A DNA stretch of 64,000 nt from Aequorivita sp. CIP111184 (GTDB lineage Bacteria > Bacteroidota > Bacteroidia > Flavobacteriales > Flavobacteriaceae). The translations under genes and the position numbers were made by a program. The stretch lies in NCBI RefSeq assembly GCF_900489465.1, contig NZ_UEFQ01000016.1, positions 248,001-312,000 of the forward strand. Direction: 5' to 3'. The notes below the pieces were generated by a model. That model worked only from the letters and a program-made list of their open reading frames with translations. It did no database searches and was not told the origin of the DNA. Positions 8,465 through 17,209 of this stretch are shown in pieces (within the stretch, counting starts at the first letter, position 1; each line of letters starts with the position of its first letter).

Positions 8465-9421
8465 ATGAAAAATTTCTTTAAAATTTCTTTAATCCTTTTC
8501 ATTACTTTGGGTATAGTCTCTTGTAGTGATGACGACGATTCAAACACAGATCCGCAAACGAACACGATTGCAGATTTTGTAGTTTCCAATGATGATTACT
8601 CTTCCTTAAAAGCAGCCTTAGATAAAGCTGGTCTTACAGCAACGCTTGCAGGCCAAGGAGAGTTTACTGTTTTTGCTCCAAATAATGCTGCCTTTGCAAC
8701 TTTTTTAAGTGCGAATGGCTTTGCCAGTTTAGATGAAGTTCCAACAGCTTTGCTAACCAATGTGCTATTAAACCATGTTGTGAGTGGTAAAGTAATGGCA
8801 GCAGATTTGAGTACTGGATATATTAACTCTTTGGCAACCGAAGCTTCTTCAGGTGCTAACTTGAGTATGTATGTAAACACTTCCTCTGGTGTAAAATTAA
8901 ATGGAATCTCCACTGTAACTGCAGCAGACATTGATGCAGATAATGGAGTGATTCATGCAGTAAACACTGTAATTGCATTACCATCAGTGGTTACATTCGC
9001 AACTGCTGATCCAACTTTTTCTACATTGGTGGCTGCTTTAACACGTGGAGATCAACCTGACTTTGTAGGTGTCTTATCTACTCCTGCGGGAACTGCTCCA
9101 GCACCTTTTACAGTTTTTGCTCCAACAAATGGTGCTTTTGTAGCACTCTTGGCTGAATTGGGAGCAAGTAGTTTAAACGATATTGATGGTCCTACACTAA
9201 CTGCCGCTTTAAATACACACGTTATTGCGGGTGCAAATGTACGTGCAGCAGATTTGGTAGACGGAACGGTAACAACACTTGGTGCAGACTTAGTGGTTGA
9301 CGCCTCAAATGCTACACTTACTGATGTAAACGAAAGAGTAAGTAATATTATAGTTGTGGATGTTCAAGCCGTAAATGGAGTTGTTCATGCTATCGATAAA
9401 GTGCTTCTTCCCCAATTATAA
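8465..9421 (+). CDS. lipoprotein with two fasciclin (FAS1) domains
   Basis: A 318-residue lipoprotein (lipobox LGIVSC at about residue 20, then an Asp-rich tether). Two FAS1 domains follow, at about 35-172 and 175-318. Each has the FTVFAPnNaAF (H1) and NGVIHAVNtVI / NGVVHAIDKVLLP (H2) signatures. FAS1 domains act in adhesion, between cells or to a surface matrix. The protein should sit on the outer membrane. It is a single-gene unit with its own promoter and a shared terminator behind it. Paired FAS1 lipoproteins are common in Flavobacteria. Confidence 0.93.
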   Translation: MKNFFKISLILFITLGIVSCSDDDDSNTDPQTNTIADFVVSNDDYSSLKAALDKAGLTATLAGQGEFTVFAPNNAAFATFLSANGFASLDEVPTALLTNVLLNHVVSGKVMAADLSTGYINSLATEASSGANLSMYVNTSSGVKLNGISTVTAADIDADNGVIHAVNTVIALPSVVTFATADPTFSTLVAALTRGDQPDFVGVLSTPAGTAPAPFTVFAPTNGAFVALLAELGASSLNDIDGPTLTAALNTHVIAGANVRAADLVDGTVTTLGADLVVDASNATLTDVNERVSNIIVVDVQAVNGVVHAIDKVLLPQL

Positions 9422-9438
9422 AAAGGGTGCTTTATCAG

Positions 9439-9475
9439 AAAAATGCTGTTTTCTTTTATAGAAAGCAGCATTTTT
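9439..9475. terminator. bidirectional terminator
   Basis: AAAAATGCTG (9439-9448) and CAGCATTTTT (9466-9475) form a ten-base stem that can extend inward. With A runs on one side and T runs on the other it can serve both the FAS1 gene and the converging carbonic anhydrase gene. Confidence 0.85.
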
Positions 9476-9489
9476 AATTATAAGAAATT

Positions 9490-10116
9490 TTAATCTAGGT
9501 GATATATCTCCATTATCCCTTTCAGCACTTTGTCAAAATCAATTTTTAAGTCAATCAACTTTCCGGTTTCCATATCCATTACCCAGCCGTGTACTGTTAG
9601 GTTTCGGTTTCGATAAGCTATTTGTACATCTGCGGTTTTAATAACGTTAACGCACTGTTCCTGTACGTTAAGTTCTACAAGCCGACGGTATTTTTCTTCT
9701 TCGGTTTTTAATTGGTTGAGTTCTTGATTGTGCAACCTATAAACATCGCGAATGTTTCGTAACCAAGGATTTAAAATTCCCAAATCCTGACTTTGCATTG
9801 CTGCTTTTACGCCGCCGCAACCGTAATGGCCACAAACAATTATATGGCTTACTTTTAAATGGCTTACCGCATAATTGACTACGCTCATCGCGCTGAGGTC
9901 TAAATTGGAAACCATGTTTGCTATATTTCGCATCACGAAAGCTTCTCCTGGTTTAGCACCCATAATTTCTTCGGCAGTAACGCGGCTGTCACTGCACCCA
10001 ATGTAAAGCACGTCGGGATTTTGGCCTTCGGAAAGATTTTTGAAATAATCAGGATCTGTGCCTAATTTTTCGTTTACCCAGGCTTCATTGTTTTTGAAAA
10101 TTTGATCGATATTCAT
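9490..10116 (-). CDS. can: beta-class carbonic anhydrase
   Basis: A 208-residue cytoplasmic enzyme that interconverts CO2 and bicarbonate. Cys41, His97 and Cys100 are the zinc ligands, with the catalytic Asp43-Arg45 pair in CSDSR and the HYGCGG motif. The length and the motif order (PGEAFVMRNIAN, LKVSHIIVCGH, VHGWVMDMETG) fit the E. coli Can type. No signal peptide is seen. It is a single gene whose stop faces the FAS1 gene. It probably supplies bicarbonate for carboxylations. Confidence 0.95.
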   Translation of the reverse strand: MNIDQIFKNNEAWVNEKLGTDPDYFKNLSEGQNPDVLYIGCSDSRVTAEEIMGAKPGEAFVMRNIANMVSNLDLSAMSVVNYAVSHLKVSHIIVCGHYGCGGVKAAMQSQDLGILNPWLRNIRDVYRLHNQELNQLKTEEEKYRRLVELNVQEQCVNVIKTADVQIAYRNRNLTVHGWVMDMETGKLIDLKIDFDKVLKGIMEIYHLD

Positions 10117-10221
10117 GGTTTTTTCTGAAGTTTTTTTCAGAATTTAAAGATAAGTAAAAGCCTTTGCGCCTACACTGTGAAAATTGAAAATTTAAGTTAT
10201 ATTCTTCCTCAGGCAAGCTGG

Positions 10222-11742
10222 TTAGATTACTTGTCTTGTGTTTTCAATTCCTTCTAAGATCCGTAATCTGCCAGGACCATTTTTTAGGGCAAGTTCATAC
10301 TGTTTTACAGCATCTTCTTTTCTTTTTTGTGAAAGTAACCAATCTGCATAAAGTTCATGCGTAGGTTTTTGAATGGAAGGAGGGCCATAACTATAGCTTA
10401 TGCTGTTTTCAATATCGATGGATTTTATAAAATGTTCCTCTGCCAGTTTTACATTATTATTTAGTACAGCACGAAGCGCCATTAATTGGTTTTGCCTGAT
10501 TTCAGATTCTTTTAAATCCATTTCCGTAGCTTCATCTCGTGTAACTGCAGAACAAAGTTTGGAACTACCTTCCTTTACAACAAAAGATTCCCTTTTTTGG
10601 TCTTGGTCAATAATGCTAAGGACACTATCTAATTTTGAAATATTCCCTTCTTTAAAAGCTTTCATCCCTTCCAAGAAATGATATTGGGAACGAATGGAAA
10701 TATTTAAATCGGTCACGTTTACGGGGATATCTGCTATTGCATCGTCCCATTTATCGGTCTCGGTAAGATAACTTCCTTTTAAAAATACCAAATGTACCCT
10801 TGCCTTTTTGGATGGTTTTTCGGTAGCATATTTTTTCATGTCAAGAACCATTTTTTTTGCTTCTTCCTGATTTCCTTTTTGAAGATAGCCATATTCCAAC
10901 CAATGAAAAGCGTGATATCCACGCGCATCGTTGTCCAATCCTTTATACTCCATTCTATTAATACTTGCTTGGTATGAATCAATATTTGAAGAAATTACAT
11001 CATCCCACATGCCCATTGCTACATAGATGTGTGAAGGCATATGTAATGCGTGGCTGGCATCTGGCGCTACTTTTGAATAGGCATTGGCGGCACCCAAAGC
11101 AAGCGATGCATGGTTTGGATCGTCATAAGAATGTATTAAATAATGCAATGCACCCGGATGGTTTGGATTTTCTTTTAGAATTCCTTGAGCAATTTTTGCG
11201 CCTTTCCCGTAAAGAATATCGTCCCTTCCTTCAGGCACAGAACCTAGTAATGACAATGCATAAAACGCTGCTACTTCTTGATTGGCAGGATATTTTTTAT
11301 ATAAACTTTCCATAAACTCGGAGTAGGCAATATCTCGCTCCTTCTTCTCTATTTTTGGTTGGTAAAGTATATGGACTGCTTCAATTAAATCATTTTCAAG
11401 TTCCGTTGTTTCTTGCTTAGAGTTAATTTTATCAAGCTGCTCCAAAACAATAACTGCATCTTCATAATCCTGTTCCTGCCATAAACTGTGATTATAGGTC
11501 ATGGCTTCACCCCAATATGCCATGGCCATTTCTGGGTCTTCGGTTTTTGCCTTTTGAAATGCTTCACGAGCATCTTCATATTCAAAGGAATGCAGAAGCA
11601 ATAATCCTTTTTCAAAGTGGGGTTGGGCACTTTCCTTTCCTGTGATTGTAATATTTACTACACCCAGATAATTTTTTTTCGTTTCTGGTTGTTTACAGGA
11701 AATTATAAAAAGCAATATAAAAAAGGATGTTATGAATCTCAT
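10222..11742 (-). CDS. TPR lipoprotein with conserved His motif
   Basis: A 506-residue lipoprotein (LFIISC lipobox at about residue 16) built mostly from tetratricopeptide repeats. It starts with a repeat of the form FEKGLLLLHSFEYEDAREAF (about 43-62). It contains HYLIH at about 199-203 and HALHMPSHIY at about 230-239. Both histidine clusters recur at matching places in the 567-residue protein at 19716 (HHYWIH and HIVHMPGHIY). TPR arrays usually bind peptides or partner proteins. The histidines could bind a metal, but this is inference. Its start is 112 bp from the end of the DUF6090 gene, in the same direction. Confidence 0.85.
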   Translation of the reverse strand: MRFITSFFILLFIISCKQPETKKNYLGVVNITITGKESAQPHFEKGLLLLHSFEYEDAREAFQKAKTEDPEMAMAYWGEAMTYNHSLWQEQDYEDAVIVLEQLDKINSKQETTELENDLIEAVHILYQPKIEKKERDIAYSEFMESLYKKYPANQEVAAFYALSLLGSVPEGRDDILYGKGAKIAQGILKENPNHPGALHYLIHSYDDPNHASLALGAANAYSKVAPDASHALHMPSHIYVAMGMWDDVISSNIDSYQASINRMEYKGLDNDARGYHAFHWLEYGYLQKGNQEEAKKMVLDMKKYATEKPSKKARVHLVFLKGSYLTETDKWDDAIADIPVNVTDLNISIRSQYHFLEGMKAFKEGNISKLDSVLSIIDQDQKRESFVVKEGSSKLCSAVTRDEATEMDLKESEIRQNQLMALRAVLNNNVKLAEEHFIKSIDIENSISYSYGPPSIQKPTHELYADWLLSQKRKEDAVKQYELALKNGPGRLRILEGIENTRQVI

Positions 11743-11854
11743 AATTAATAATTTAGATAGGTGCTTAAAGGTAACAATTTCAATTCAATTTTAATTTTAA
11801 CCTTTTCTTATTTGGCTATTAGCCACTTAAGTTATTTGATTGTGGTTTATTTTT

Positions 11855-12655
11855 TTACTGCTTTTTTTCCAATTCCACATCCAACGAATATAAAAGTTGT
11901 GAGGCCATTTCTTTTAAAAGAGCAACACGCTTTTTGCTGTAATTGGCAAGAATACTTCGGTATTTTATTCGATTTAGGAGTTTTAATTGGTTTTCCGGTT
12001 TTGCCAATAGGTTTTCAGCTGTAGTTTTTACCATATCATTTTCGAAAGGTTGAAGACCAAGTTCTGAAACTAAAATTAATAACTCATCTGAATAGGCAGC
12101 AGACGAGAAAGCAGTTAGGTTCATAATATCTGGAATCATCAAATTGTCAATAAGGTTGGTGTTATTGTTTTGAATATTATCAGAAGCACGCTCGGTGATT
12201 TGATAAAATGCCACGATTTCCTTTTTAAGGTTTGGGTTGCGAAAAATATTGATCTGCCCGGTATTGTTGAGTTCTTGAAAGGTTGTATTATTTATCCGAA
12301 GTGTGTATCTAATAGTTAAATCGTTGATTTTAGAATTGATACTGTCCAGGTTTTTGAAACCCCCGTTGGATTTAATGTGTTGTAAAATATCATCAACGTC
12401 TCTAATAATAATAGATTCAATTTTTAAGTTGAGGTTAAATGTTATTATTTGTGAAGCAACATCTTCACGCAGGTTTTTTAAATAGGCAATTTCTTTGGTG
12501 TTTTGTTTGCGTTGGTCATTCCAATTATTGATGCTCAAAGCAATCAAAATCCCAATCACTACGAGGATTATTTCGCCTATGGCGTATTTGAAATATTTGG
12601 TTGTTTTGCCTTCGTTGAGAAGGTTTTGTCTAATATGTCTAAAAAACTTTATCAT
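11855..12655 (-). CDS. DUF6090 membrane protein
   Basis: A 266-residue protein. The N-terminal segment (residues 1-50) has FFRHIRQNLLNEGKTTKYFKYA, then a transmembrane helix IGEIILVVIGILIALSINNWN that marks DUF6090. The rest is a helical, charged domain with coiled-coil-like heptads (about 50-130) and no recognisable enzyme motif. The topology suggests a short cytoplasmic head and a large periplasmic part. The start codon overlaps the stop of the amino-acid permease gene by 4 bp (ATGA), so the two are translated from one message. The function of the family is unknown. Two full paralogues lie at 16483 and 17210. Confidence 0.88.
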   Translation of the reverse strand: MIKFFRHIRQNLLNEGKTTKYFKYAIGEIILVVIGILIALSINNWNDQRKQNTKEIAYLKNLREDVASQIITFNLNLKIESIIIRDVDDILQHIKSNGGFKNLDSINSKINDLTIRYTLRINNTTFQELNNTGQINIFRNPNLKKEIVAFYQITERASDNIQNNNTNLIDNLMIPDIMNLTAFSSAAYSDELLILVSELGLQPFENDMVKTTAENLLAKPENQLKLLNRIKYRSILANYSKKRVALLKEMASQLLYSLDVELEKKQ

Positions 12656-13953
12656 ATAGTTTTCTTTTTTAGAAATTTAATAGCGAAAAATATAAGCGTT
12701 AATACACCTAAAACTATTGCTGTTCCAATCATTTCATTTGCCGAAAGACTTGATAAAAAGTAAAGGATTGTTGCAATAGCTATGATAGGGACAGTCCAAC
12801 CCCCTGGAATTTTAAATCCTCCAGTATATTTTTCCTCAGAATTACGCAACTTAATTACAGATAACGCTACACCTAAATAAAGCATTAACATTGCGCTACT
12901 GGCTATAACAGCCAATTGTTCAAAACTGCCAGTAACAGCCAAAATAAAACCGATGGTTGCATATATAATAATGGCGATGTGCGGAGTAGCAAATGATTTG
13001 TGAATTTTTGAAAAAGCATTTATTGGGATTACCTTATCTCTGGCAAGCGCATAAACTATTCTTGGACTATTCAGAATAGTACCGCTCATATAGCCAAACA
13101 TGGAAATAACTGCGCCAACAATTAAAAGCATATATCCAAAAGGACCAAAAACAACTCTGGCAGTTTCAGCAAGTGGAGCCGCCTTAAAACTTGGTAAAGC
13201 ATCGCCTAAAACACCTTGAGAAACTGTTTGAATTAGTATATAAACAACCACAACGGTAACAATACTTATTAAAATAGCTCTAGGAATATTGCGTTTTGGG
13301 TTAATAACTTCACCGCCTACAATGATGCCAGTTTCACAACCTTGAAAGGCAAAAAATAAAATAAGTGAGGTTTCACCTAATGTTTTAACACTTGGAAAAT
13401 GGTCAAAATATAAATTGCTCATCGAGACATCCTTAAAACCAATAAAGACTAATAAAAGCAATGGTATAAGTTTAACTATGGTATTGAACTTCACTAAACC
13501 CATACCTTGTTTTAAGCCAATTACATTGATATAAACCAAACCGGAAAAAAGAATAAATAAAAATAAAAATCGAGGCCATCCATTTTCAAATATGGGATAT
13601 GCTGAAGCAACAACATTTACTAAAGCATTAGAAACAGCCGCATCTGCAAACAAATTACTGCCAACAGCAAAAATACCAGCAACAAAGCCAGCATAATCAC
13701 CAAAAGCAGTTTCAATATAGGTGTAGGGGCCGCCGGTATTGGTTACTTTACTGCCAGCCTCTGCAAAACAAAGCATAACCATAGCCATTAACAATCCGCA
13801 AAATAAATATGCAATGATGCTGGATGCACCCATATAACTGGCAACAATTGCAGGTAACACGAAAATACCTGAGCCAATAATAATATTAATGATATTAGCT
13901 GATAAACCTAGCGCACCAACTCTTCTTTTTAATCCTTCATCTTTTTGTATCAT
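12652..13953 (-). CDS. APC-family amino-acid permease
   Basis: A 433-residue integral membrane protein with about 12 helices. It begins RRVGALGLSANIINIIIGSGIFVLP, where the GSGIF signature after the first half-helix contacts the substrate backbone in APC transporters. It also has GGPYTYIETAFG in helix 3 and FFAFQGCETGIIVGGEVINPKRNIPRA in helix 6. It should import amino acids or a related cation. It is translationally coupled to the DUF6090 gene and 31 bp from the hydrolase gene behind it. A likely link is uptake of amino acids released by the exported peptidases around it. Confidence 0.93.
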   Translation of the reverse strand: MIQKDEGLKRRVGALGLSANIINIIIGSGIFVLPAIVASYMGASSIIAYLFCGLLMAMVMLCFAEAGSKVTNTGGPYTYIETAFGDYAGFVAGIFAVGSNLFADAAVSNALVNVVASAYPIFENGWPRFLFLFILFSGLVYINVIGLKQGMGLVKFNTIVKLIPLLLLVFIGFKDVSMSNLYFDHFPSVKTLGETSLILFFAFQGCETGIIVGGEVINPKRNIPRAILISIVTVVVVYILIQTVSQGVLGDALPSFKAAPLAETARVVFGPFGYMLLIVGAVISMFGYMSGTILNSPRIVYALARDKVIPINAFSKIHKSFATPHIAIIIYATIGFILAVTGSFEQLAVIASSAMLMLYLGVALSVIKLRNSEEKYTGGFKIPGGWTVPIIAIATILYFLSSLSANEMIGTAIVLGVLTLIFFAIKFLKKKTI

Positions 13954-13984
13954 TGGTTGTTAGTTAGTTGATTTCACACCCACC

Positions 13985-15034
13985 TTATTTGAATTCTCCT
14001 ATATTCACATCTATAATAAATTTTATCAATCCAGTGAAATAAGTTTGCGGGTCATCATATTGTGAAACGTGTCCTGCACTACAGGTGAGGCTTCTACCGC
14101 GTTGCACTTGGGTGCTCATCCATTCCATATATTTTGGATCCATAGTGTCGTATTTTCCACCAATCATTAAGGTTGGAACAGTCAATTCCTTCAATCTATC
14201 GGAAACATCCCAGCCTTTTAATGTAGCATTTCCAGTTACACCAAATTCGCTATGGCCCTGCATATAGATATAAATATTTGGGTTAAGGTGCGAAAAGCCG
14301 CGATTGATGAACTCTGGCCATTCATCCAAAGGTTTGCGAAGGATGTGTTCTGTGTAATAATTATTCATCACCAACTCGGTATATCGGGGATTTGAGAAAT
14401 CTTCCTTCGCCTCCAATTCCTTAATTTCTTTATAAATTTCTGGAGGAAGTTGGGCTCCCAATACTTCAGCATATTTTTCGTATTCCGGAATGCTCGCCAT
14501 CATATTTGAAATAATTAACCCTTTTAAATTGTCCTGATATTTCAGGGCATATTCCATGGCTAAAATTCCACCCCACGATTGACCGAGCAAGTAAAAGTTG
14601 TCTTTGTCGAGGTTTAATGCTTTGCGAACCTGCTCCACTTCTTCCACAAAATGTTCTGTGGTCCAAAGGGTGGAGTCGTTGGGTTTGTCGCTGTAATAAC
14701 TGTCTAGCTGATCGTAATAGATGTATTCAATCTCTTCATTTGGAAGGTAGCCATCAAAATTCTCAAAAAATTCATGAGTACCGCCGGGACCACCGTGAAG
14801 TAACAAAACCTTCATTTTTGGGTTGTTGCCTACGCGTTTTGTCCACACGTTGAAAGTACCTTTTGCTGTTGTGATTGGAATCATTTTAATACCGCCCGTA
14901 TTTTGGTCTTCGCTATTTGAATAGTCGAAATATGTCGATTTACAATCTGTTTCCGTTGTTACGAATTGTTGTTTTTCGGCGCAGCTTAAAAGAAGGCTTG
15001 CCGAAATAATTAGAAAGAAAATTGTGTTTTTCAT
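13985..15034 (-). CDS. proline iminopeptidase-like alpha/beta hydrolase, lipoprotein
   Basis: A 349-residue S33-type hydrolase with a lipoprotein signal (SLLLSC at about residue 18). HGGPGGTHEFF is the oxyanion-hole motif, GQSWGG holds the nucleophile Ser, GGKYDTMDP the acid Asp and SAGHVSQ the catalytic His. Members cleave N-terminal proline or act on amino-acid amides; the exact substrate is not settled by sequence. An outer-membrane or periplasmic site fits the other peptidases in this region. It is followed closely by the permease gene in the same direction. Confidence 0.9.
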   Translation of the reverse strand: MKNTIFFLIISASLLLSCAEKQQFVTTETDCKSTYFDYSNSEDQNTGGIKMIPITTAKGTFNVWTKRVGNNPKMKVLLLHGGPGGTHEFFENFDGYLPNEEIEYIYYDQLDSYYSDKPNDSTLWTTEHFVEEVEQVRKALNLDKDNFYLLGQSWGGILAMEYALKYQDNLKGLIISNMMASIPEYEKYAEVLGAQLPPEIYKEIKELEAKEDFSNPRYTELVMNNYYTEHILRKPLDEWPEFINRGFSHLNPNIYIYMQGHSEFGVTGNATLKGWDVSDRLKELTVPTLMIGGKYDTMDPKYMEWMSTQVQRGRSLTCSAGHVSQYDDPQTYFTGLIKFIIDVNIGEFK

Positions 15035-15060
15035 TATTATTTGGTTTTAGTTGAATTTTC

Positions 15061-15114
15061 ACCACAGAGGACAGAGTGTACAGAGATTTCTTGTGTTCTC
15101 TGTGCCTCTGTGGT
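15061..15114. repeat. intergenic palindromic CACAGAG element
   Basis: ACCACAGAGGACAGAG (15061-15076) and CTCTGTGCCTCTGTGGT (15098-15114) are reverse complements apart from one extra C, with a loop of 21 bases that holds further CAGAG and CTCTGTG units. It lies between the hydrolase start (15034) and the end of the dipeptidase gene (15129). From memory, CACAGAG-type palindromes are scattered between genes in several bacterial phyla. It may act as a transcript-end hairpin for the dipeptidase gene. No T run follows. Confidence 0.75.
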
Positions 15115-15128
15115 ATTATATGAATCTT

Positions 15129-16322
15129 TTATTCATTCGCTTTTAAAACCCGAAGCAGATTTCCACCGAGGATTTTATCGATATCCTTTTCGCTATAGCC
15201 TTTTTCAACCAAAGCTTTTGTAATTAAAGGATAATTGGTAACGTCATCCAATTGTTTTGGCGGCAGAAAAATTCCATCAAAATCGGAGCCTATGCCCACA
15301 TAATCCACACCCACTAAATTGATGACGTATTCTATATGCTGAATTACCAGTTCAAAAGGTGCGCGAAGCTGTTGGGATTCATCTGCATATTTTATGTAGA
15401 TACTTTCTTGTGCGAAAAACGGATTCACCCCAGCTTGCATTAGTGAATCTATTTCAGATTTGTGTTTATCGAGGAAAGCACTTTCCCGTTTATCAACAGT
15501 CGGGTCTATAAACCCTGAATTAAAGTTTATTTGAATTACCCCATCATTTTTGGCAATGGCTTTTATTTGATCGTCCTTTAAATTCCGCTTGTGCGGACAA
15601 AGGGCATAAACTGAACTATGCGAAGCGATAACAGGTTTTGTAGTCGTAGCAATTACATCGTAAAACGTTTGCTCACCAACGTGCGAAATATCTACCAGCA
15701 TCCCTAAACTGTTCATTTTTTGGACTACTTCTTTCCCAAAAGCGGTAAGCCCTTTTTTTCCTTCGGAATTTTTTGCGCCATCGGGATTGGTTTCATCGGA
15801 AGCACTTGTTGCCCAAGGAGTGGAGTTGTTCCAAGTTAAAGTAATGTAGCGAACGCCGCGATTGTAAAGTGCTTTAAGTTTGCCCAAATCGTTCTCAAAT
15901 TGATGGCCGCCTTCCACGCCAACTAACGCAGCGATTTTACGATTTTTTACTGCTTTTAAAAGCTCTATGGAATTGGCGACTTTCACGATTTTATCAGAAT
16001 TCCGTTTTATTACAGCATCCAAACTATCTATTTGGCGGTTGGCGAAGGCATACGGATCTATCTGTTCGCCATCGCTCCAAACAGAGAAGAATTGAACATC
16101 TACGCCACCTTCTTTCATCCTGTTGAGGTCGCTGTGAGTTTTGCCTTTTAAGTCGGTATCGAAAATAAAATTCTTTTCCATTGTTTGGGTAAGAAAATCG
16201 TTGTGGGTGTCCACTAATATGGCTTTATTGTGAATTTTTTGATAATCTTGGGAGAAAATTGCCAAAGAATAAAGTGAAATAATACCTGTCAGGAGAAGTG
16301 TTTTCATATTATCGGTTTTCAT
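15129..16322 (-). CDS. exported membrane-dipeptidase-like metallopeptidase (M19)
   Basis: A 397-residue protein with a signal peptide (SLYSLAIFSQ), related to renal dipeptidase and bacterial PepM19 enzymes, which hydrolyse dipeptides including D-amino-acid ones. VDTHNDF carries the HxD zinc ligands, GVEGGHQFEND the bridging Glu, DISHVGEQT and SHSSVYALCPHKRNL the two zinc His residues, and GIGSDFDG the late Asp. A second start at residue 6 (MKTLLL) gives a more typical signal peptide. It is followed by the palindromic element and belongs to the local set of exported peptidases. Confidence 0.92.
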   Translation of the reverse strand: MKTDNMKTLLLTGIISLYSLAIFSQDYQKIHNKAILVDTHNDFLTQTMEKNFIFDTDLKGKTHSDLNRMKEGGVDVQFFSVWSDGEQIDPYAFANRQIDSLDAVIKRNSDKIVKVANSIELLKAVKNRKIAALVGVEGGHQFENDLGKLKALYNRGVRYITLTWNNSTPWATSASDETNPDGAKNSEGKKGLTAFGKEVVQKMNSLGMLVDISHVGEQTFYDVIATTTKPVIASHSSVYALCPHKRNLKDDQIKAIAKNDGVIQINFNSGFIDPTVDKRESAFLDKHKSEIDSLMQAGVNPFFAQESIYIKYADESQQLRAPFELVIQHIEYVINLVGVDYVGIGSDFDGIFLPPKQLDDVTNYPLITKALVEKGYSEKDIDKILGGNLLRVLKANE

Positions 16323-16355
16323 AAAGTTGTTGGTTGTTAAGATATTAAATGTTTA

Positions 16356-16490
16356 TCAATCTTTTATTTGCAATGCAATCAAAACCCCAATGACCACAAG
16401 GATGATTTCGCCGATGGCGTATTTTAGGTATTTTGTGGTTTTGCCTTCATTGAGAAGGTTTTTGCGGGTGTTTCTAAAGAGTTTAATCAT
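16356..16490 (-). pseudogene. DUF6090 stub, 44 codons
   Basis: The frame reads MIKLFRNTRKNLLNEGKTTK and then the DUF6090 helix IGEIILVVIGVLIALQ, and stops after IKD. That is where the family's NNWN motif and large domain should begin. The start overlaps the end of the intact paralogue upstream (ATGATTAA, 8 bp). At DNA level it is very close to the 5' ends of the full copies. It is either a decayed copy cut down to its first 44 codons or a small membrane protein in its own right. I favour a remnant. Confidence 0.75.
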
Positions 16491-17208
16491 TACTTCGTAT
16501 ATAAATGTTTATTAAAGGGAGAAGTGTTTTAATATTTTTCAATCCATCAGTAAGCATTATAACTGTACTTTCTTCATTACCAATATTAACTTTAAGTGAT
16601 GTTTTAAAATAATCATCATTTTTAAGTTTAACATAGTCTAATGGAATTCCATATGCTTCATACTGCCAATCGGAAAAATGACTGCGGACATAGGGAAGGA
16701 ATGTGTTTACAAACTCAAATAAATCATCATTTGTGTCTGTTTCAATAAGATTTATTGAAATCTCATAATATTCAATAAGCTTGTTTCGCAAGTTTAAGTC
16801 TTCAATTCTTTCTAAACCTATATGTTTTAATAAGCTGTATCCATTTGGGATTAATTTAATTTTTCTGGCAATCATTATTCTTCCCAAGTCTTTATTAATA
16901 GTGCTATCCAATGGCCTATCATTATTGAGTAATTGTATCACTCGGTTTTGAATTTCTATATCTTCAAGCTTTAATTTAAGGGTATTGGATATGGCAAGAC
17001 TATCACCTATTAAATTATTCCTTACTTCTGAAAGTGCTTTTAGTATTTGTTTTTCTTGTTTTCTATTTTCATTCCAATTATTGATGCTCAAAGCAATCAA
17101 AATCCCTATAACCACGAGGATTATTTCGCCTATTACGTATTTTAAATACTTGCCTGTTTTTCCTGTTTTCATGAGATTTCTTCGGATATTTCTAAAATTT
17201 TTGATCAT
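16483..17208 (-). CDS. DUF6090 membrane protein
   Basis: A 241-residue protein with the DUF6090 N-terminus (FRNIRRNLMKTGKTGKYLKY), a membrane helix IGEIILVVIGILIALSINNWN at about residues 27-47, then a diverged helical domain. It shares little with the other two full copies beyond residue 50. The gap to the upstream paralogue is a single base and its stop overlaps the start of the stub, so the three form a tight head-to-tail array. The function is unknown. Confidence 0.87.
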   Translation of the reverse strand: MIKNFRNIRRNLMKTGKTGKYLKYVIGEIILVVIGILIALSINNWNENRKQEKQILKALSEVRNNLIGDSLAISNTLKLKLEDIEIQNRVIQLLNNDRPLDSTINKDLGRIMIARKIKLIPNGYSLLKHIGLERIEDLNLRNKLIEYYEISINLIETDTNDDLFEFVNTFLPYVRSHFSDWQYEAYGIPLDYVKLKNDDYFKTSLKVNIGNEESTVIMLTDGLKNIKTLLPLINIYIRSND

Positions 17209-17209
17209 A

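Noticed and set aside
15041-15223. Cys-rich 60-codon plus-strand frame
   Set aside because: It is produced by the CACAGAG palindrome and the reverse strand of the dipeptidase gene.
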